From: Rahnella sikkimica
GTDB taxonomy: Bacteria > Pseudomonadota > Gammaproteobacteria > Enterobacterales > Enterobacteriaceae
Length of the DNA: 64,000 nucleotides
Direction: 5' to 3'
Assembly (NCBI RefSeq): GCF_002951615.1
Contig: NZ_CP019062.1
Span: forward strand, 1,612,001 to 1,676,000
Part shown: positions 1 to 8,700 of the stretch, piece after piece
Layout: every line of letters begins with the position of its first letter
Numbering within the stretch: position 1 is the first letter of the stretch
Notes under the pieces: generated by a model
Told to the model about the DNA's origin: nothing
The model's input: the letters and a program-made list of their open reading frames with translations, nothing else
The model's database searches: none
Program-made: the position numbers and the translations under genes

Positions 1-389
1 CTTTCGGCTACATCCCGCAGGGTGCACTGAATATGGTGAAAGAGTTCGGCCTGATGGTCTTTATGGCAGGCGTCGGCCTGAGCGCCGGGGCGGGGATCAA
101 CAACGGCCTTGGCGCAGTCGGCGGACAAATGTTGCTGTCCGGCCTGATCGTGAGCCTGGTACCGGTGGTGATTTGCTTCATCTTTGGTGCCTACGTTCTG
201 CGCATGAACCGGGCATTATTGTTCGGTGCCATCATGGGCGCACGCACCTGCGCACCGGCCATGGAAATCATCAGCGACACGGCCCGCAGCAACATTCCGG
301 CACTGGGTTATGCAGGAACCTACGCAATTGCTAACGTATTACTGACACTCGCGGGGACGCTGATCGTCATCATCTGGCCTGGAGCCTGA
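1..389 (+). CDS. ybjL: YbjL-family putative transporter, C-terminal part
   Basis: The reading frame is open from the window edge (codons in phase with base 3) to a TGA at 387-389, so the gene is cut at its 5' end. About 129 residues are visible. They are hydrophobic with at least three membrane segments and the conserved stretches [36 protein letters not shown] and [13 protein letters not shown], typical of the second membrane repeat of the AspT/YidE/YbjL transporter family (inner membrane; substrate of YbjL unknown). The C-terminus reads almost like E. coli YbjL as I recall it, and the following rybB gene is also its neighbour in E. coli, which supports the symbol. The N-terminal half with its TrkA_C-type domains lies outside the window. 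Confidence 0.87.
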   Translation, partial: FGYIPQGALNMVKEFGLMVFMAGVGLSAGAGINNGLGAVGGQMLLSGLIVSLVPVVICFIFGAYVLRMNRALLFGAIMGARTCAPAMEIISDTARSNIPALGYAGTYAIANVLLTLAGTLIVIIWPGA

Positions 390-408
390 CGTAACTACTT
401 GATCAGTA

Positions 409-454
409 ATGTGGCAAAAAAAAATCAATATTTTTTTTATATTTTTGCCACATT
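409..454. repeat. Perfect 13-bp inverted repeat, AT-rich loop
   Basis: The arms at 409-421 and 442-454 (AATGTGGCAAAAA and its complement) are exact and enclose a 20-base A/T loop. The repeat lies 20 bp after the ybjL stop and 5 bp before the rybB -35 element. It could be a weak ybjL terminator or a protein-binding site; it lacks a T-run after the second arm. Confidence 0.5.
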
Positions 455-458
455 GCGC

Positions 459-486
459 GAACTTTTGAAGTGGAGCGAAGTCTTAA
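459..486 (+). promoter_or_regulatory. Sigma-E promoter of rybB
   Basis: A -35 element GAACTT (459-464) and a -10 element TCTTAA (481-486) are separated by 16 bp, and the first RybB base follows the -10 by 5 bp. This matches the sigma-E pattern (GGAACTT, N15-16, TCTGA-like) and the known sigma-E control of rybB in enterics. Confidence 0.85.
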
Positions 487-491
487 TTAGT

Positions 492-573
492 GCCACTGCT
501 TTTCTTTGAAGTCCCCAAATTTGGAGAGCCCGTCAATCCCGCCTTTTTAGGTTCAAGATTGTCGGGTTTTTTC
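492..573 (+). ncRNA. rybB: RybB small regulatory RNA
   Basis: The transcript begins with the diagnostic seed GCCACTGCTTTTCTTTGA and continues with the GTCCCCA...GGAGAGCCCGTCAATC block, closely following E. coli RybB from memory. It ends in a terminator hairpin (arms 529-538 and 557-566, one mismatch) followed by T6. RybB is an Hfq-dependent sRNA that base-pairs through its 5' end with outer-membrane-protein mRNAs and represses them during envelope stress. Position downstream of ybjL and the sigma-E promoter immediately upstream agree. The length is about 80 nt, the expected size. Confidence 0.93.
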
Positions 574-577
574 TTTT
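529..577 (+). terminator. Rho-independent terminator of rybB
   Basis: Ten-bp stem with one T-T mismatch (529-538 with 557-566), 18-nt loop, then T6-C-T4. It forms the 3' end of the sRNA and supplies the Hfq-binding U tail. Confidence 0.88.
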
Positions 578-598
578 CTGAAAAATAAAAATTTTTCG

Positions 599-958
599 CT
601 AATTCTCAATCACCCGTAACAACGTTCCGTCGATATCAATCAGCGCACCCATTTTTAATCCCCATGGCTGCATTTCTGGCAGATGGACGCATGGGCGCGT
701 TGTTCTGTCCTGCCCTATTCCGGCGGCTATAAACTCATCAAAAATGGCATCCGCATCATCCACGCGCAGGCAGCAGCTGAACCAGCTGGTGAGCGGGTCG
801 AGATCAACGTGCAGGAAAAACTCCAGCGTGATGCTGCCGCGGCTCATGATGAGCCAGCTGTCGTCGATATAGCCGGTAGTAAAACCAAAACTGCTGTAAA
901 AGCGTTGAGTCTCTGCGAAATCACGGGAGGGAAGATTGGGTGTAGCGTGATCAGTCAT
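599..958 (-). CDS. Bleomycin-binding (BLMT/Ble-type) VOC-fold protein
   Basis: About 119 residues from the ATG at 958, which has GGAG eight bases upstream; an in-frame GTG at 991 is less likely. The sequence MTDHATPNLPSRDFAETQRF, the WLIMSRGSITLEFF strand and the WFSCCLRVDD motif closely follow the Tn5 bleomycin resistance protein as I remember it. That protein is a small dimeric vicinal-oxygen-chelate fold that sequesters bleomycin-type glycopeptides without modifying them. The C-terminal GALIDIDGTLLRVIEN is also conserved. There is no transposon context: the gene is a stand-alone chromosomal copy between rybB and a porin gene. Binding of bleomycin is inferred from family resemblance; another small ligand is possible. 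Confidence 0.75.
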   Translation of the reverse strand: MTDHATPNLPSRDFAETQRFYSSFGFTTGYIDDSWLIMSRGSITLEFFLHVDLDPLTSWFSCCLRVDDADAIFDEFIAAGIGQDRTTRPCVHLPEMQPWGLKMGALIDIDGTLLRVIEN

Positions 959-1059
959 TGGCGGCTCTCCGTCGTCGGATACGAACTTCACGTGCCGGAA
1001 TAATGCCTGAACGAAAACACAGGGGAAAGCGCGGGGGATAAGATTTTGTGAGAAAGGTC

Positions 1060-1083
1060 ATCTCCCGCCTTTCAGCGGGAGAT
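1060..1083 (-). terminator. Hairpin downstream of the porin gene
   Basis: Perfect 9-bp stem (1060-1068 with 1075-1083), 6-nt loop, followed on the minus strand by a moderately T-rich stretch (GACCTTTCTC). A second small hairpin (7-bp arms, 1105-1122) lies between it and the porin stop. Probable end of the porin transcript. Confidence 0.55.
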
Positions 1084-1134
1084 TCAGACACGAGAGACGC
1101 AGATGCCCTCAACTTTGAGGGCAGCGTCGGTTTA

Positions 1135-2244
1135 TCAGAACTGATAAACCAGGCCTACGGCCACAACGTCGTCGGTATTGATGCCAGCATCGCGGGTCAG
1201 GCGGGTGTCATCCATCAGGTTAATTTTGTAATCCACGTAGGTCAGCATGTTTTTGTTGAAGAAGTAAGACGCACCGATATCAACATATTTGGTCAGGTTC
1301 TGGTTGCTGTAACCTGGGACATTACGTGCGTGAGACTGCACGTAGGCAACAGACGGACGCAGACCGAAATCGAACTGGTACTGTGCCACAGCTTCGAAGT
1401 TTTGCGCTTTATCTGCATAACCGTAAGCGGTGCTGCCTGCTTTACCAAAGCGGTTGGCGTTGTAGCTTTGGGTGTACATCGCCGCCAGGTAGATATTGTT
1501 CGCGTCATATTTCAGGCCGCCGCTGTACGCGGTAGCTTTGTCGCCGTTACCAATGATTGCCGGGTTGTTACGACCGTTCTGCTCGTTGGTACGGTCAGAA
1601 GCCATCATTGCTGCAGCCGCGCTGAAGCCTTCGCCCAGGTCATAAGTCAGGGACATGCCGTAGCCGTCGCCGTTCTGCGCTAATACATCGCGACCATTGT
1701 TGGATTCAGTTGCGCTGCCGTTTTTGCCCTGATACTGAACGGCAACATCCAGACCGTCGACTGCGCCGAAGAAGCCTTTGTTACGGTAAGTCAGCACGCC
1801 GTTGGCACGCTGGAACATGAAGTTGTCCGCGCCATAGGTGTCGCCGCCGAATTCAGGCAGAACGTCGGTCCAGGCTGCGACGTCATACATCACGCCGTAG
1901 TTACGGCCGTAGTCCAGTGAACCCCACTGGCCAAATTTCAGACCCGCAAAACCGACACGGGTGAAATTGTTGTTATCAGCGCTTTCCGCAGAGTTCAGGG
2001 CTGCCTGATATTCCCACTCACCGTAACCGGTCAGTTCGTTATTAATCTGCGTTTCACCACGGAAGCCCAGACGCATATAAGACTGGTCGCCATCAGTGCT
2101 GTCATCGTTGGAGAAATAATGCAGACCGTCCACTTTACCGAACAGGTCGAGTTTGTTGCCGTCTTTATTATAGATTTCAGCAGCGCCGGCGGTGCCAGCC
2201 ATCATCAGAGCGGGAATGACCAGAGAAAGTACGCGTAATTTCAT
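1135..2244 (-). CDS. OmpC/OmpF/PhoE-family general porin
   Basis: A trimeric outer-membrane beta-barrel porin of 369 residues, the usual family length (E. coli OmpC is about 367). It has a 21-23 residue signal peptide ending AGTAGAA, the mature start [23 protein letters not shown], the constriction-loop L3 motif PEFGGDTYG and a terminal phenylalanine (VYQF) needed for barrel assembly. Three start codons in a row (TTG 2250, ATG 2247, ATG 2244) follow an AGGA; the ATG at 2244 gives the canonical MKLRVLSL start with 8-nt spacing. Which paralogue (ompC, ompF, phoE, ompN) cannot be settled from sequence alone, so no symbol is given. Porin mRNAs are typical targets of RybB, encoded 0.6 kb away. Confidence 0.95.
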   Translation of the reverse strand: MKLRVLSLVIPALMMAGTAGAAEIYNKDGNKLDLFGKVDGLHYFSNDDSTDGDQSYMRLGFRGETQINNELTGYGEWEYQAALNSAESADNNNFTRVGFAGLKFGQWGSLDYGRNYGVMYDVAAWTDVLPEFGGDTYGADNFMFQRANGVLTYRNKGFFGAVDGLDVAVQYQGKNGSATESNNGRDVLAQNGDGYGMSLTYDLGEGFSAAAAMMASDRTNEQNGRNNPAIIGNGDKATAYSGGLKYDANNIYLAAMYTQSYNANRFGKAGSTAYGYADKAQNFEAVAQYQFDFGLRPSVAYVQSHARNVPGYSNQNLTKYVDIGASYFFNKNMLTYVDYKINLMDDTRLTRDAGINTDDVVAVGLVYQF

Positions 2245-2699
2245 CATCAATATCCTTGATTATTTATAAGCCGTCTAAAATGCCATCTGGCAAGTGTTAT
2301 TATCCGGTTGCCGTGAAGTTATAACTTCCCTTCTTATGGCCCGGAATTGACGTGCGTAAAATTAAACGATGAGAAGTTTGGTTGCAACCTGTAAATATTT
2401 GAAATAAGTTTCGTTTGGAAAACGTTTATATGAATATCACACAACCCATTGTAATATTTTCATTTAAAAACAACCAATTAGGGTGGAATAATAGAGTATT
2501 TTAATTATAGTTAATTACAGAAACTATTCTGAATCGAAGTGATAATATCCACTTTTGGCAGAGTCAGCAGGCAAATTTGCCCGTCAAATTAAAGATATTC
2601 TGTGTAAGGTTTTGTATATTCCAGTGAGATAATTCACCTTCTGGTTAATAAAAAACCACCAAGATGGTGGCTTTTTAAACATCAATTCCGTGCGGGAGT
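2245..2699. other. Porin upstream region
   Basis: About 450 bp, strongly AT-rich, without a convincing ORF. It must contain the porin promoter on the minus strand. T/A-rich tracts at about 2400-2480 resemble the kind of sequence bound by OmpR, but I cannot define individual OmpR boxes or a micF-like RNA with confidence. A bidirectional terminator closes the region at 2650-2676. Confidence 0.5.
2650..2676 (-). terminator. Terminator after the small hypothetical gene
   Basis: Stem CCACCA/TGGTGG with a 3-nt loop (2656-2670), flanked by A6 on one side and CTTTTT on the other. It therefore looks bidirectional; its main client is the minus-strand gene ending at 2700. Confidence 0.85.
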
Positions 2700-2987
2700 T
2701 TACATAATTCGTTCGAGGCGCTGACCCTTACCGCCTAAACGTCCGTCAGTCTGATTCCACTCTTTTTCATATGCCTGATACGCAAATACAAATGCCTGAT
2801 GGCCGTCTTCAAATATCTGATCAGGACGTTTATGCCAGCCGGAATACGCGTCATAACGCAATATTTCAAAGCCTTCTTCGGCCGGATGAATAAGGTAGGT
2901 GTAATGCTCACAAAACTCCGGCGCATAGGGAATATCTTCCCCGGCTTCGAGCGTGATAAACAGACCGCCAAGACGTAATTTAATCAT
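2700..2987 (-). CDS. Small conserved hypothetical protein (95 aa)
   Basis: I do not recognise this family. The product is acidic in its first two thirds and rich in aromatic residues (YAPEFCEHYTYLIHP, RYDAYSGWHKRP, FVFAYQAYEKEW), without signal peptide or membrane segment, so it is probably cytoplasmic. Its ATG overlaps the last 8 bases of the GNAT gene upstream, so the two are translationally coupled and transcribed together. A good terminator follows 24 bp after its stop. The coupling suggests a role linked to the acetyltransferase, but nothing in the sequence identifies it. Confidence 0.7.
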   Translation of the reverse strand: MIKLRLGGLFITLEAGEDIPYAPEFCEHYTYLIHPAEEGFEILRYDAYSGWHKRPDQIFEDGHQAFVFAYQAYEKEWNQTDGRLGGKGQRLERIM

Positions 2988-3495
2988 TGATATCCTTTTT
3001 CATGATCCACAATGGAGTGGTTTGCGTTGCCGTGACATAGGCCGTCCCGGCGACCTGATGCATGCCCTGACGCTGATAAAATCCGATAGCCGGGAGGTTA
3101 CTTTGCAAAACCGTCAGCCACAAGCACGGTTGTCCGTTTTCACGGGCTGCGGTTTCCACGGCATCAAACAGGATTGCGCCCAGCCCGCGCGCCCGACTTT
3201 GGGGTTTGAAATACAGTTTGCACAACTTCGCCCCATGCCCTTCTGCCCCCTCAAGAGGCTGATCGAACTGTACTTTGGCAAAACCGACCGCTTCCCCCTG
3301 TTCCTGTAACACCAGCCAGCGGTGATCCGGGCTCTCAAGCGTGTTCTGCATTTCTTCGTTGCTGAAATCATCGGCCAGAAACTGTTCCAGCTCGTCACTA
3401 TTTTGCCACAGGTCGCCAAAATAGTGGCGATAGGTCTCACGGCCCAGCATTTGCAGTTCGTGCTGGTCGGCCTGCGTGGCCTGACGAATGTCCAT
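2980..3495 (-). CDS. GNAT-family N-acetyltransferase
   Basis: About 171 residues from the ATG at 3495, preceded by AGGAGA at good spacing; the open frame runs further upstream but without a better start. The acetyl-CoA-binding motif A is visible as QSRARGLGAILFDAVETAARENG (R-x-x-G-x-G/A pattern) around residues 107-130, followed by the LTVLQSNLPAIGFYQRQGM segment typical of motif B, where an F-Y side chain pair packs on CoA. The enzyme would transfer an acetyl group from acetyl-CoA to an amine; the acceptor is unknown. It overlaps the downstream 95-aa gene by 8 bp. Confidence 0.85.
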   Translation of the reverse strand: MDIRQATQADQHELQMLGRETYRHYFGDLWQNSDELEQFLADDFSNEEMQNTLESPDHRWLVLQEQGEAVGFAKVQFDQPLEGAEGHGAKLCKLYFKPQSRARGLGAILFDAVETAARENGQPCLWLTVLQSNLPAIGFYQRQGMHQVAGTAYVTATQTTPLWIMKKDIND

Positions 3496-3581
3496 TTTGC
3501 TGCTCTCCTGTCTGATTTTTACTACAATGTTCAGGCCAAAGTGGATTGGCAATGAAGATTATTTTTATAGGAGTCATGCAT

Positions 3582-4316
3582 ATGACGCAAAATATTTACG
3601 ATGATCCGGCCTTTTTTGAAGGCTACGCGCAACTCGGACGTTCGCAGTTCGGGCTGGAAGGTGCGCCGGAATGGCCTTCACTCAAAGCGATGTTGCCTGA
3701 TCTGCAAGGCGTGCACATCGTCGATCTGGGTTGTGGCTACGGCTGGTTTTGCCGTGCTGCGCACGATGCCGGTGCTGCGGAGGTTTTGGGGCTCGATGTT
3801 TCAGAGAAAATGCTCGAAAAAGCACGTTCTATGACCTGCGACAGCGCCATCCATTATGCGCATCAGGATCTTGAAAGCCTGACGCTGCCGGAAGCTTCTT
3901 TCGATCTGGCTTACAGCTCACTCACACTTCATTACATCGAAGCCCTGCCCGCGCTGCTGCGAACGGTATTTCACGCGCTCAAACCCGGCGGCAATTTTGT
4001 GTTCTCGGCTGAGCACCCGATCTATACCGCGCCTTCCAGCCCGTCCTGGTTGATCAAAGAAAGCGGACAAAAAACCTGGCCGGTCGAGGGTTATCAGCAT
4101 GAAGGTAAACGCATCACAAACTGGTTTGCCGAAGGCGTGGTCAAGCAGCACCGCACGCTGGGGACGTACATTCGTCTGCTCATTGATGCGGGTTTTGTTA
4201 TCCGTGAGCTTAATGAGTGGGGGCCGTCGGCGGAACAAATCTCTGCGCAACCGGCGCTGGCCGAAGAGGCTGAACGTCCGATGCTGTTCCTGATGTCTGT
4301 GCAAAAACCTCGCTAA
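3582..4316 (+). CDS. Class I SAM-dependent methyltransferase
   Basis: About 244 residues from the ATG at 3582, which has AGGAG eight bases upstream; the earlier in-frame ATGs at 3546, 3552 and 3576 are badly placed for it. Motif I is VDLGCGYGWFCRAA (SAM-binding glycine loop), followed by an acidic residue in LGLDVSEKML that should hold the ribose, the motif II region FDLAYSSLTLHYI, and motif III LKPGGNFVFSAEHP. This is the UbiE/Methyltransf_11 type. The substrate is not evident: many close relatives are annotated only as class I methyltransferases. It is divergent from the GNAT gene, with an 86-bp gap. Confidence 0.88.
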   Translation: MTQNIYDDPAFFEGYAQLGRSQFGLEGAPEWPSLKAMLPDLQGVHIVDLGCGYGWFCRAAHDAGAAEVLGLDVSEKMLEKARSMTCDSAIHYAHQDLESLTLPEASFDLAYSSLTLHYIEALPALLRTVFHALKPGGNFVFSAEHPIYTAPSSPSWLIKESGQKTWPVEGYQHEGKRITNWFAEGVVKQHRTLGTYIRLLIDAGFVIRELNEWGPSAEQISAQPALAEEAERPMLFLMSVQKPR

Positions 4317-4625
4317 TCGTCTTCTCAGACACTTTTCCTTTCATTTTTTCAGTCAGGCAATTGCGCCGGGAGGCTCGTCCTCCCGCCTGCTTAAGGCTTC
4401 CTTAAGTTCTTCTCTTTACACTCTATTTCATCGCGAAACTATACCGCCGTTCAACGAATGCGGATATTCAGACGATACCCCCTTTACCTCACAGGCAGCA
4501 CAAACTAACGTGGCATCCAGTTTTTTACCTGCTGTCAGTGGGTTAGCGGATTTTAATTTTTTGATGGCTATTTTGGCCTGTCTGATTGGCTTATCTATTT
4601 GGCCTATAAATACGAGGGTAGTTTT
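4317..4625 (+). promoter_or_regulatory. ybjG promoter and about 200-nt leader
   Basis: The 309-bp gap holds a PmrA-type operator at 4390-4406, a possible -10 hexamer TACACT at 4417-4422, and then about 200 nt of untranslated leader before ybjG. No ORF of note lies in it. The leader contains runs of T (4517-4523, 4552-4562) but I see no clear hairpin or riboswitch. Confidence 0.55.
4390..4406 (+). promoter_or_regulatory. PmrA (BasR) box upstream of ybjG
   Basis: Two exact CTTAAG half-sites (4390-4395 and 4401-4406) separated by 5 bp, the consensus arrangement for the response regulator PmrA/BasR. A possible -10 element follows 10 bp downstream. ybjG belongs to the BasSR/PmrAB regulon in E. 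coli, which agrees with the gene that follows. Confidence 0.8.
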
Positions 4626-5231
4626 ATGGAGCAACTGAATCATCTGGTGTTTTTATGGATCAATGCGACGCCCGATTCGCCGCACGCGCTGATCAGTCTG
4701 GCGACTTTTCTGGCCAATGACCTGATTATCATCGTCCCGCTTCTGATTGTCGGCCTCTGGCTTTGGGGGCAGCGCGACCAGATCGGCCAGCAGCGTGAAC
4801 TGGTCAGTAAAACCACCATTGCGCTGCTCTTTGCGATGACGACGGCCAAAACGCTCTCGATGCTGTTCCCTCACGCACGCCCTTTCGTTGAAGGTTTTGG
4901 TTATAACTTCCTGCATCATGCGCCGGATGAGTCATTCCCCAGCGACCACGGCACAGCGATTTTCACTTTCGCGCTTTCATTCCTGTTCTGGCACCGTATC
5001 TGGTCGGGCGCGCTGCTGATGGTGACGGCCATCGCCATCGCGTGGTCACGTATTTATCTGGGCATTCACTGGCCGCTGGATATGCTGGGCGGATTACTGG
5101 TCGGCATGCTCGGTTGCCTTTTCGCGCAACTGTTGTGGAACCTCTTCGGTGAGCAGATTAACGCGATGATGTGCAAAGTGTACCGCTTCGGATTCGCCTT
5201 CCCGATTAAGAAAGGCTGGGTGCAGAACTGA
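4626..5231 (+). CDS. ybjG: Undecaprenyl-diphosphate phosphatase, PAP2 type
   Basis: This inner-membrane enzyme hydrolyses undecaprenyl diphosphate to the monophosphate on the periplasmic side, recycling the lipid carrier for peptidoglycan and other envelope polymers. About 201 residues from the ATG at 4626 (GAGGG seven bases upstream). The three PAP2 signature motifs are all present: K-x6-RP as KTLSMLFPHARP, SFPSDHGT with the catalytic PSDH, and SRIYLGIHWPLDMLGG with the catalytic histidine. Several membrane helices surround them. The N-terminal INATPDSPHALISLATF and C-terminal FPIKKGWV match E. coli YbjG. The upstream PmrA box indicates induction by iron/cationic-peptide signals. Confidence 0.92.
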   Translation: MEQLNHLVFLWINATPDSPHALISLATFLANDLIIIVPLLIVGLWLWGQRDQIGQQRELVSKTTIALLFAMTTAKTLSMLFPHARPFVEGFGYNFLHHAPDESFPSDHGTAIFTFALSFLFWHRIWSGALLMVTAIAIAWSRIYLGIHWPLDMLGGLLVGMLGCLFAQLLWNLFGEQINAMMCKVYRFGFAFPIKKGWVQN

Positions 5232-5709
5232 TTTCAGGCCGTTCAGGCATAAAAAAGCGAGGCTCAGTTGGGCCTCACTGCCGATTAATGAAGGTTCGGC
5301 CTATCAGCCCGGTCGCTTCGTAAAGATCCGGAAATATTCATCCTTTTCGGGTCTTTTTTGTGCTTTGCTCTGGCTTAGGGTCTTATCCTTCGTTTGAATC
5401 TGTCACTCGCATTTGAGCCGACGTGCGAAAACTGAGGGCAAACCTCATTTAATACACTAATTTATATAGCCATATTTTTCTGCACACCCTCTCTCCGGTA
5501 TATCAATTTCATCGCCTACGGATGTAGCGAATATTTAACCCCTGCTTAATGCTTAATTCTTTGTGAACCCCCTCACAACGCACATTCCCTTTAACGTTTA
5601 ACTTCCATCATCTTGTTGATTTGTTTGTATTTATTCCGTGAATAAAACGATAAATACCTCGCTTTCAAATCAATCATTCCACGGACGTTTTGCTTAAAAG
5701 GATTTACTC
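5232..5709. other. Intergenic region before rhs
   Basis: About 480 bp. An imperfect GAGGC...GCCTC hairpin near 5260-5278 lies after ybjG but lacks a T-run. The rest is AT-rich with no convincing ORF; the rhs ribosome-binding site (AAAGGA) is at about 5697-5702. I see no clear promoter. Confidence 0.4.
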
Positions 5710-8700
5710 ATGACCGGATTCCCTGCCGCCCGTCAGGGCGATAATACCGCCATCGGCGGCCCGATTGTTCAGGGCTCGCTCGGCGTGATGATTGGCGCAC
5801 CTACCGGTGTGGCGTGCTCGGTTTGCCCCGGCGGGGTGTTGGAAGGCAGCCCCGTTAACCCATCCCTCGGTGCCAAAGTCCTGCCGGGCGAGACCGATAT
5901 CGCACTGCCCGCTTCTTTGCCTTTCGTCCTTTCGCGTGCTTACAGCAGCTATAAAACCGATACGCCCGCGCCGGTCGGGATGTTCGGCCCCGGCTGGGCG
6001 GCGGCGGCGGATATCCGCCTGCAAATCCGCACCGACGAACTTATCCTCAACGACAATTCGGGGCGGAGCATTCATTTTCATCATCTTCCGCCGGGGCATA
6101 TCGCCTTCAGCCACAGAGAAAATCTCTGGCTGGCACGCGGCGGTGCGGATAAGCAAAACGAGGCGCATCCGCTCAGCAAGCTCTGGCAGGCGCTGCCGGA
6201 GGAACTCCGCAACAGTCCGCATCATTATTTTGTGGCCAATGACGCCACCGGGCCGTGGTGGATTTTAGGCTGCGTGCAGTTACCCGAAACTGCGGAAGAC
6301 GTATTGCCGCGTCCGCTGCCGTCTTCACATGTGCTTTTTGGTTTGTGCGACCGCTTTGGTCATCATCTTAATTATCATCGCGACGCCGAAGGCGAATTCG
6401 CCGGGCAGATTACCGGCGTCACCGACAGCTGCGGGCGGCGCTTTCGCCTTGAATTAGTCATGCTGCCGGATTTCAAACCCGCGCTGAACACTGGCTGGGG
6501 TTCTGATTGTGGCGTGCGGCTTTCCGCCGTCTGGCTGACGAAAGATTTAGCGTTTCCTGATTTACCTTTAAAACCGCTGGTGCGCTACGACTTCACGCCA
6601 CGCGGCGAACTGAAAACCGTCTGTGACCGCGCGGGCGAAGTGGTTCGGGAGTTTGACTGGCACAGCGAAAACACCGGCCTGATGGTTGCCCATCGCTACG
6701 CCGGACGTCCGGCATCCCGCTACGTGTACGACGCGGACGGCAAAGTCATTTCGCAAGTCAATCCCGGTGGTCTGAGTTATCAGTTTGAATACTCCAAAAA
6801 CCAGACACGTGTTACCGACAGCCTGGGGCGCTTACGCGTTTATCACTTCGAGGGTGAAAAGGGATTACGCCGCGTGGTCAGACTTGAACAGGCCGACGGC
6901 AGCGCTGTAGAGAGTAAATTTAATAACCGCGGCCAGCTGATATCCCAGACCGACGCTTCCGGGCGCATCACCGAATTTCATATCAACCCGGCCAGTGGCA
7001 CGCTGGGCGCGATCCTGCATCCGGGCGGCGAAAAGCGCAGCCAGTTCAACTACAACAAACAAGGGCAGCTGGTTTGCAGCACCGCGCCCGACGGACGCCG
7101 CGTGAGCAGGGAATATGATGCACTGGGCCGTCTGACCGCTGACACCGACGCGCTGCACCAGACCCGCCGCTACCACTATGCAGACGATAAAAGCGCTTTG
7201 CCGTGCGCCACCGAAGACGCGGCGGGCGGGCGTCAGACGCTGGAATGGAACGCAGCCGGTTTGCTGGCCGCTTTCACCGACTGCTCCGGTTTCAAAACGA
7301 CTTACCGCTATAACCGCGACGGTCAGCCGGTCGAAATCCTGCACGAAGAAGGAATGAAAACCCGCTTTGCGTACGATGCGCGCGGGCGTCGGATGTCGCG
7401 TGAGGACAGTGCGGGCGGGAAAACGGTTTGGGAATATAACGCCGCCGGAGACGTCATCACCGTCACCCGACCGGACGGCAGCCAGAGCACGCAAACCTAT
7501 GACGAGCGCGGTAATCCAACCGCACAAAACGAAGGCGGGCTGACCCGTCAGACTGAGTTCGACAGCGCCGGAAGGCTGATGCGGCTGGTTAACGAAAACG
7601 GCGCTGACACGAAATTCAGCTACGACGTCATGGACCGGCTGATTCAGGAGGTTGCCTTTGACGGGCGCGTGCAGAGTTATCAGTACAACATCGCCGGTCA
7701 GCTAATCCGCAGCGACGATGCCGGGCTGATGACGCACTGGCATTACGATGATGAAGGCCAGCTTATCCGCCAGCAGCGCCCCGAAACGAACGACGGTCCG
7801 GACGACGTGCTCTGGCAGTATGACGCCGCCGGGCGCGTCACCGAAACCGCCCACCGCAGCGAAACCCATCTGGTCAGCGTGCGCTTTCAGTACGACGCGA
7901 ATGACAACCTTAACGGCGAACGGCAGATAATCCGCAACGCCCACGGAGACCTGCTCTGGCAGCACACCGCGGTGCGCGGCTTCGACGTGCGCGGCTTTGA
8001 ATCCGCCGTCCGCTACGACGGCCTGCCGGAAATCCGCTGGCAAACTTACGGCCCCGGCCATCTTCTGGGCGTAAAACTCGGCGATGACGTGCTGCTGGAA
8101 ATCACCCGCGACAAACTTCACCGCGAAACCACCCGCCGGTTCAGCGACGGCTGGCAGAGTGAAAATACCTATTCACTCACCGGACAACTCGCCGCGCAGC
8201 ACACGCCGGAGGTCGGCCATCCCAACCTGAAACGCCATTATCACTACAACACCGCCGGTCAGATGATGCAGATGACCAACGGCCTCGGTGACCACCATTA
8301 CGCCTATACCCCGGCCGGACGACTGAACAGCGTCAGCTCGCCCGACGGTTTTCTCGCCACCTTCACAGACGCCGCCGGCAACCGCAACTGCACACATCCC
8401 GACCTGAACACGCCGCTGACCGACACGCTGCCGGTCTGGTATCACAACCGCATCCAGCGCGACGAGCGGTACATTTATGAACACGACAAATTTGGCAACC
8501 TGACGGAAAAACGCCCGTACCGCGCCGGCTGGCGGGAAGCGCCGCGCGGGGCTATCAGCCATTTTACCTATGACCAGGCGCACCGGCTGACGCGGCTGAC
8601 AATGGAAGAGGACGGCCAGATTCAGACGCAGGCGCGCTATATCTATGACCCGCTCGGGCGGCGCGTCGGCAAGCACGTGACGCAACTCCATCCGCAGTCC

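Noticed and set aside
2251..2699. A micF-like antisense RNA upstream of the porin gene
   Set aside because: The divergent region has no recognisable MicF 5' end or terminator in the right orientation.
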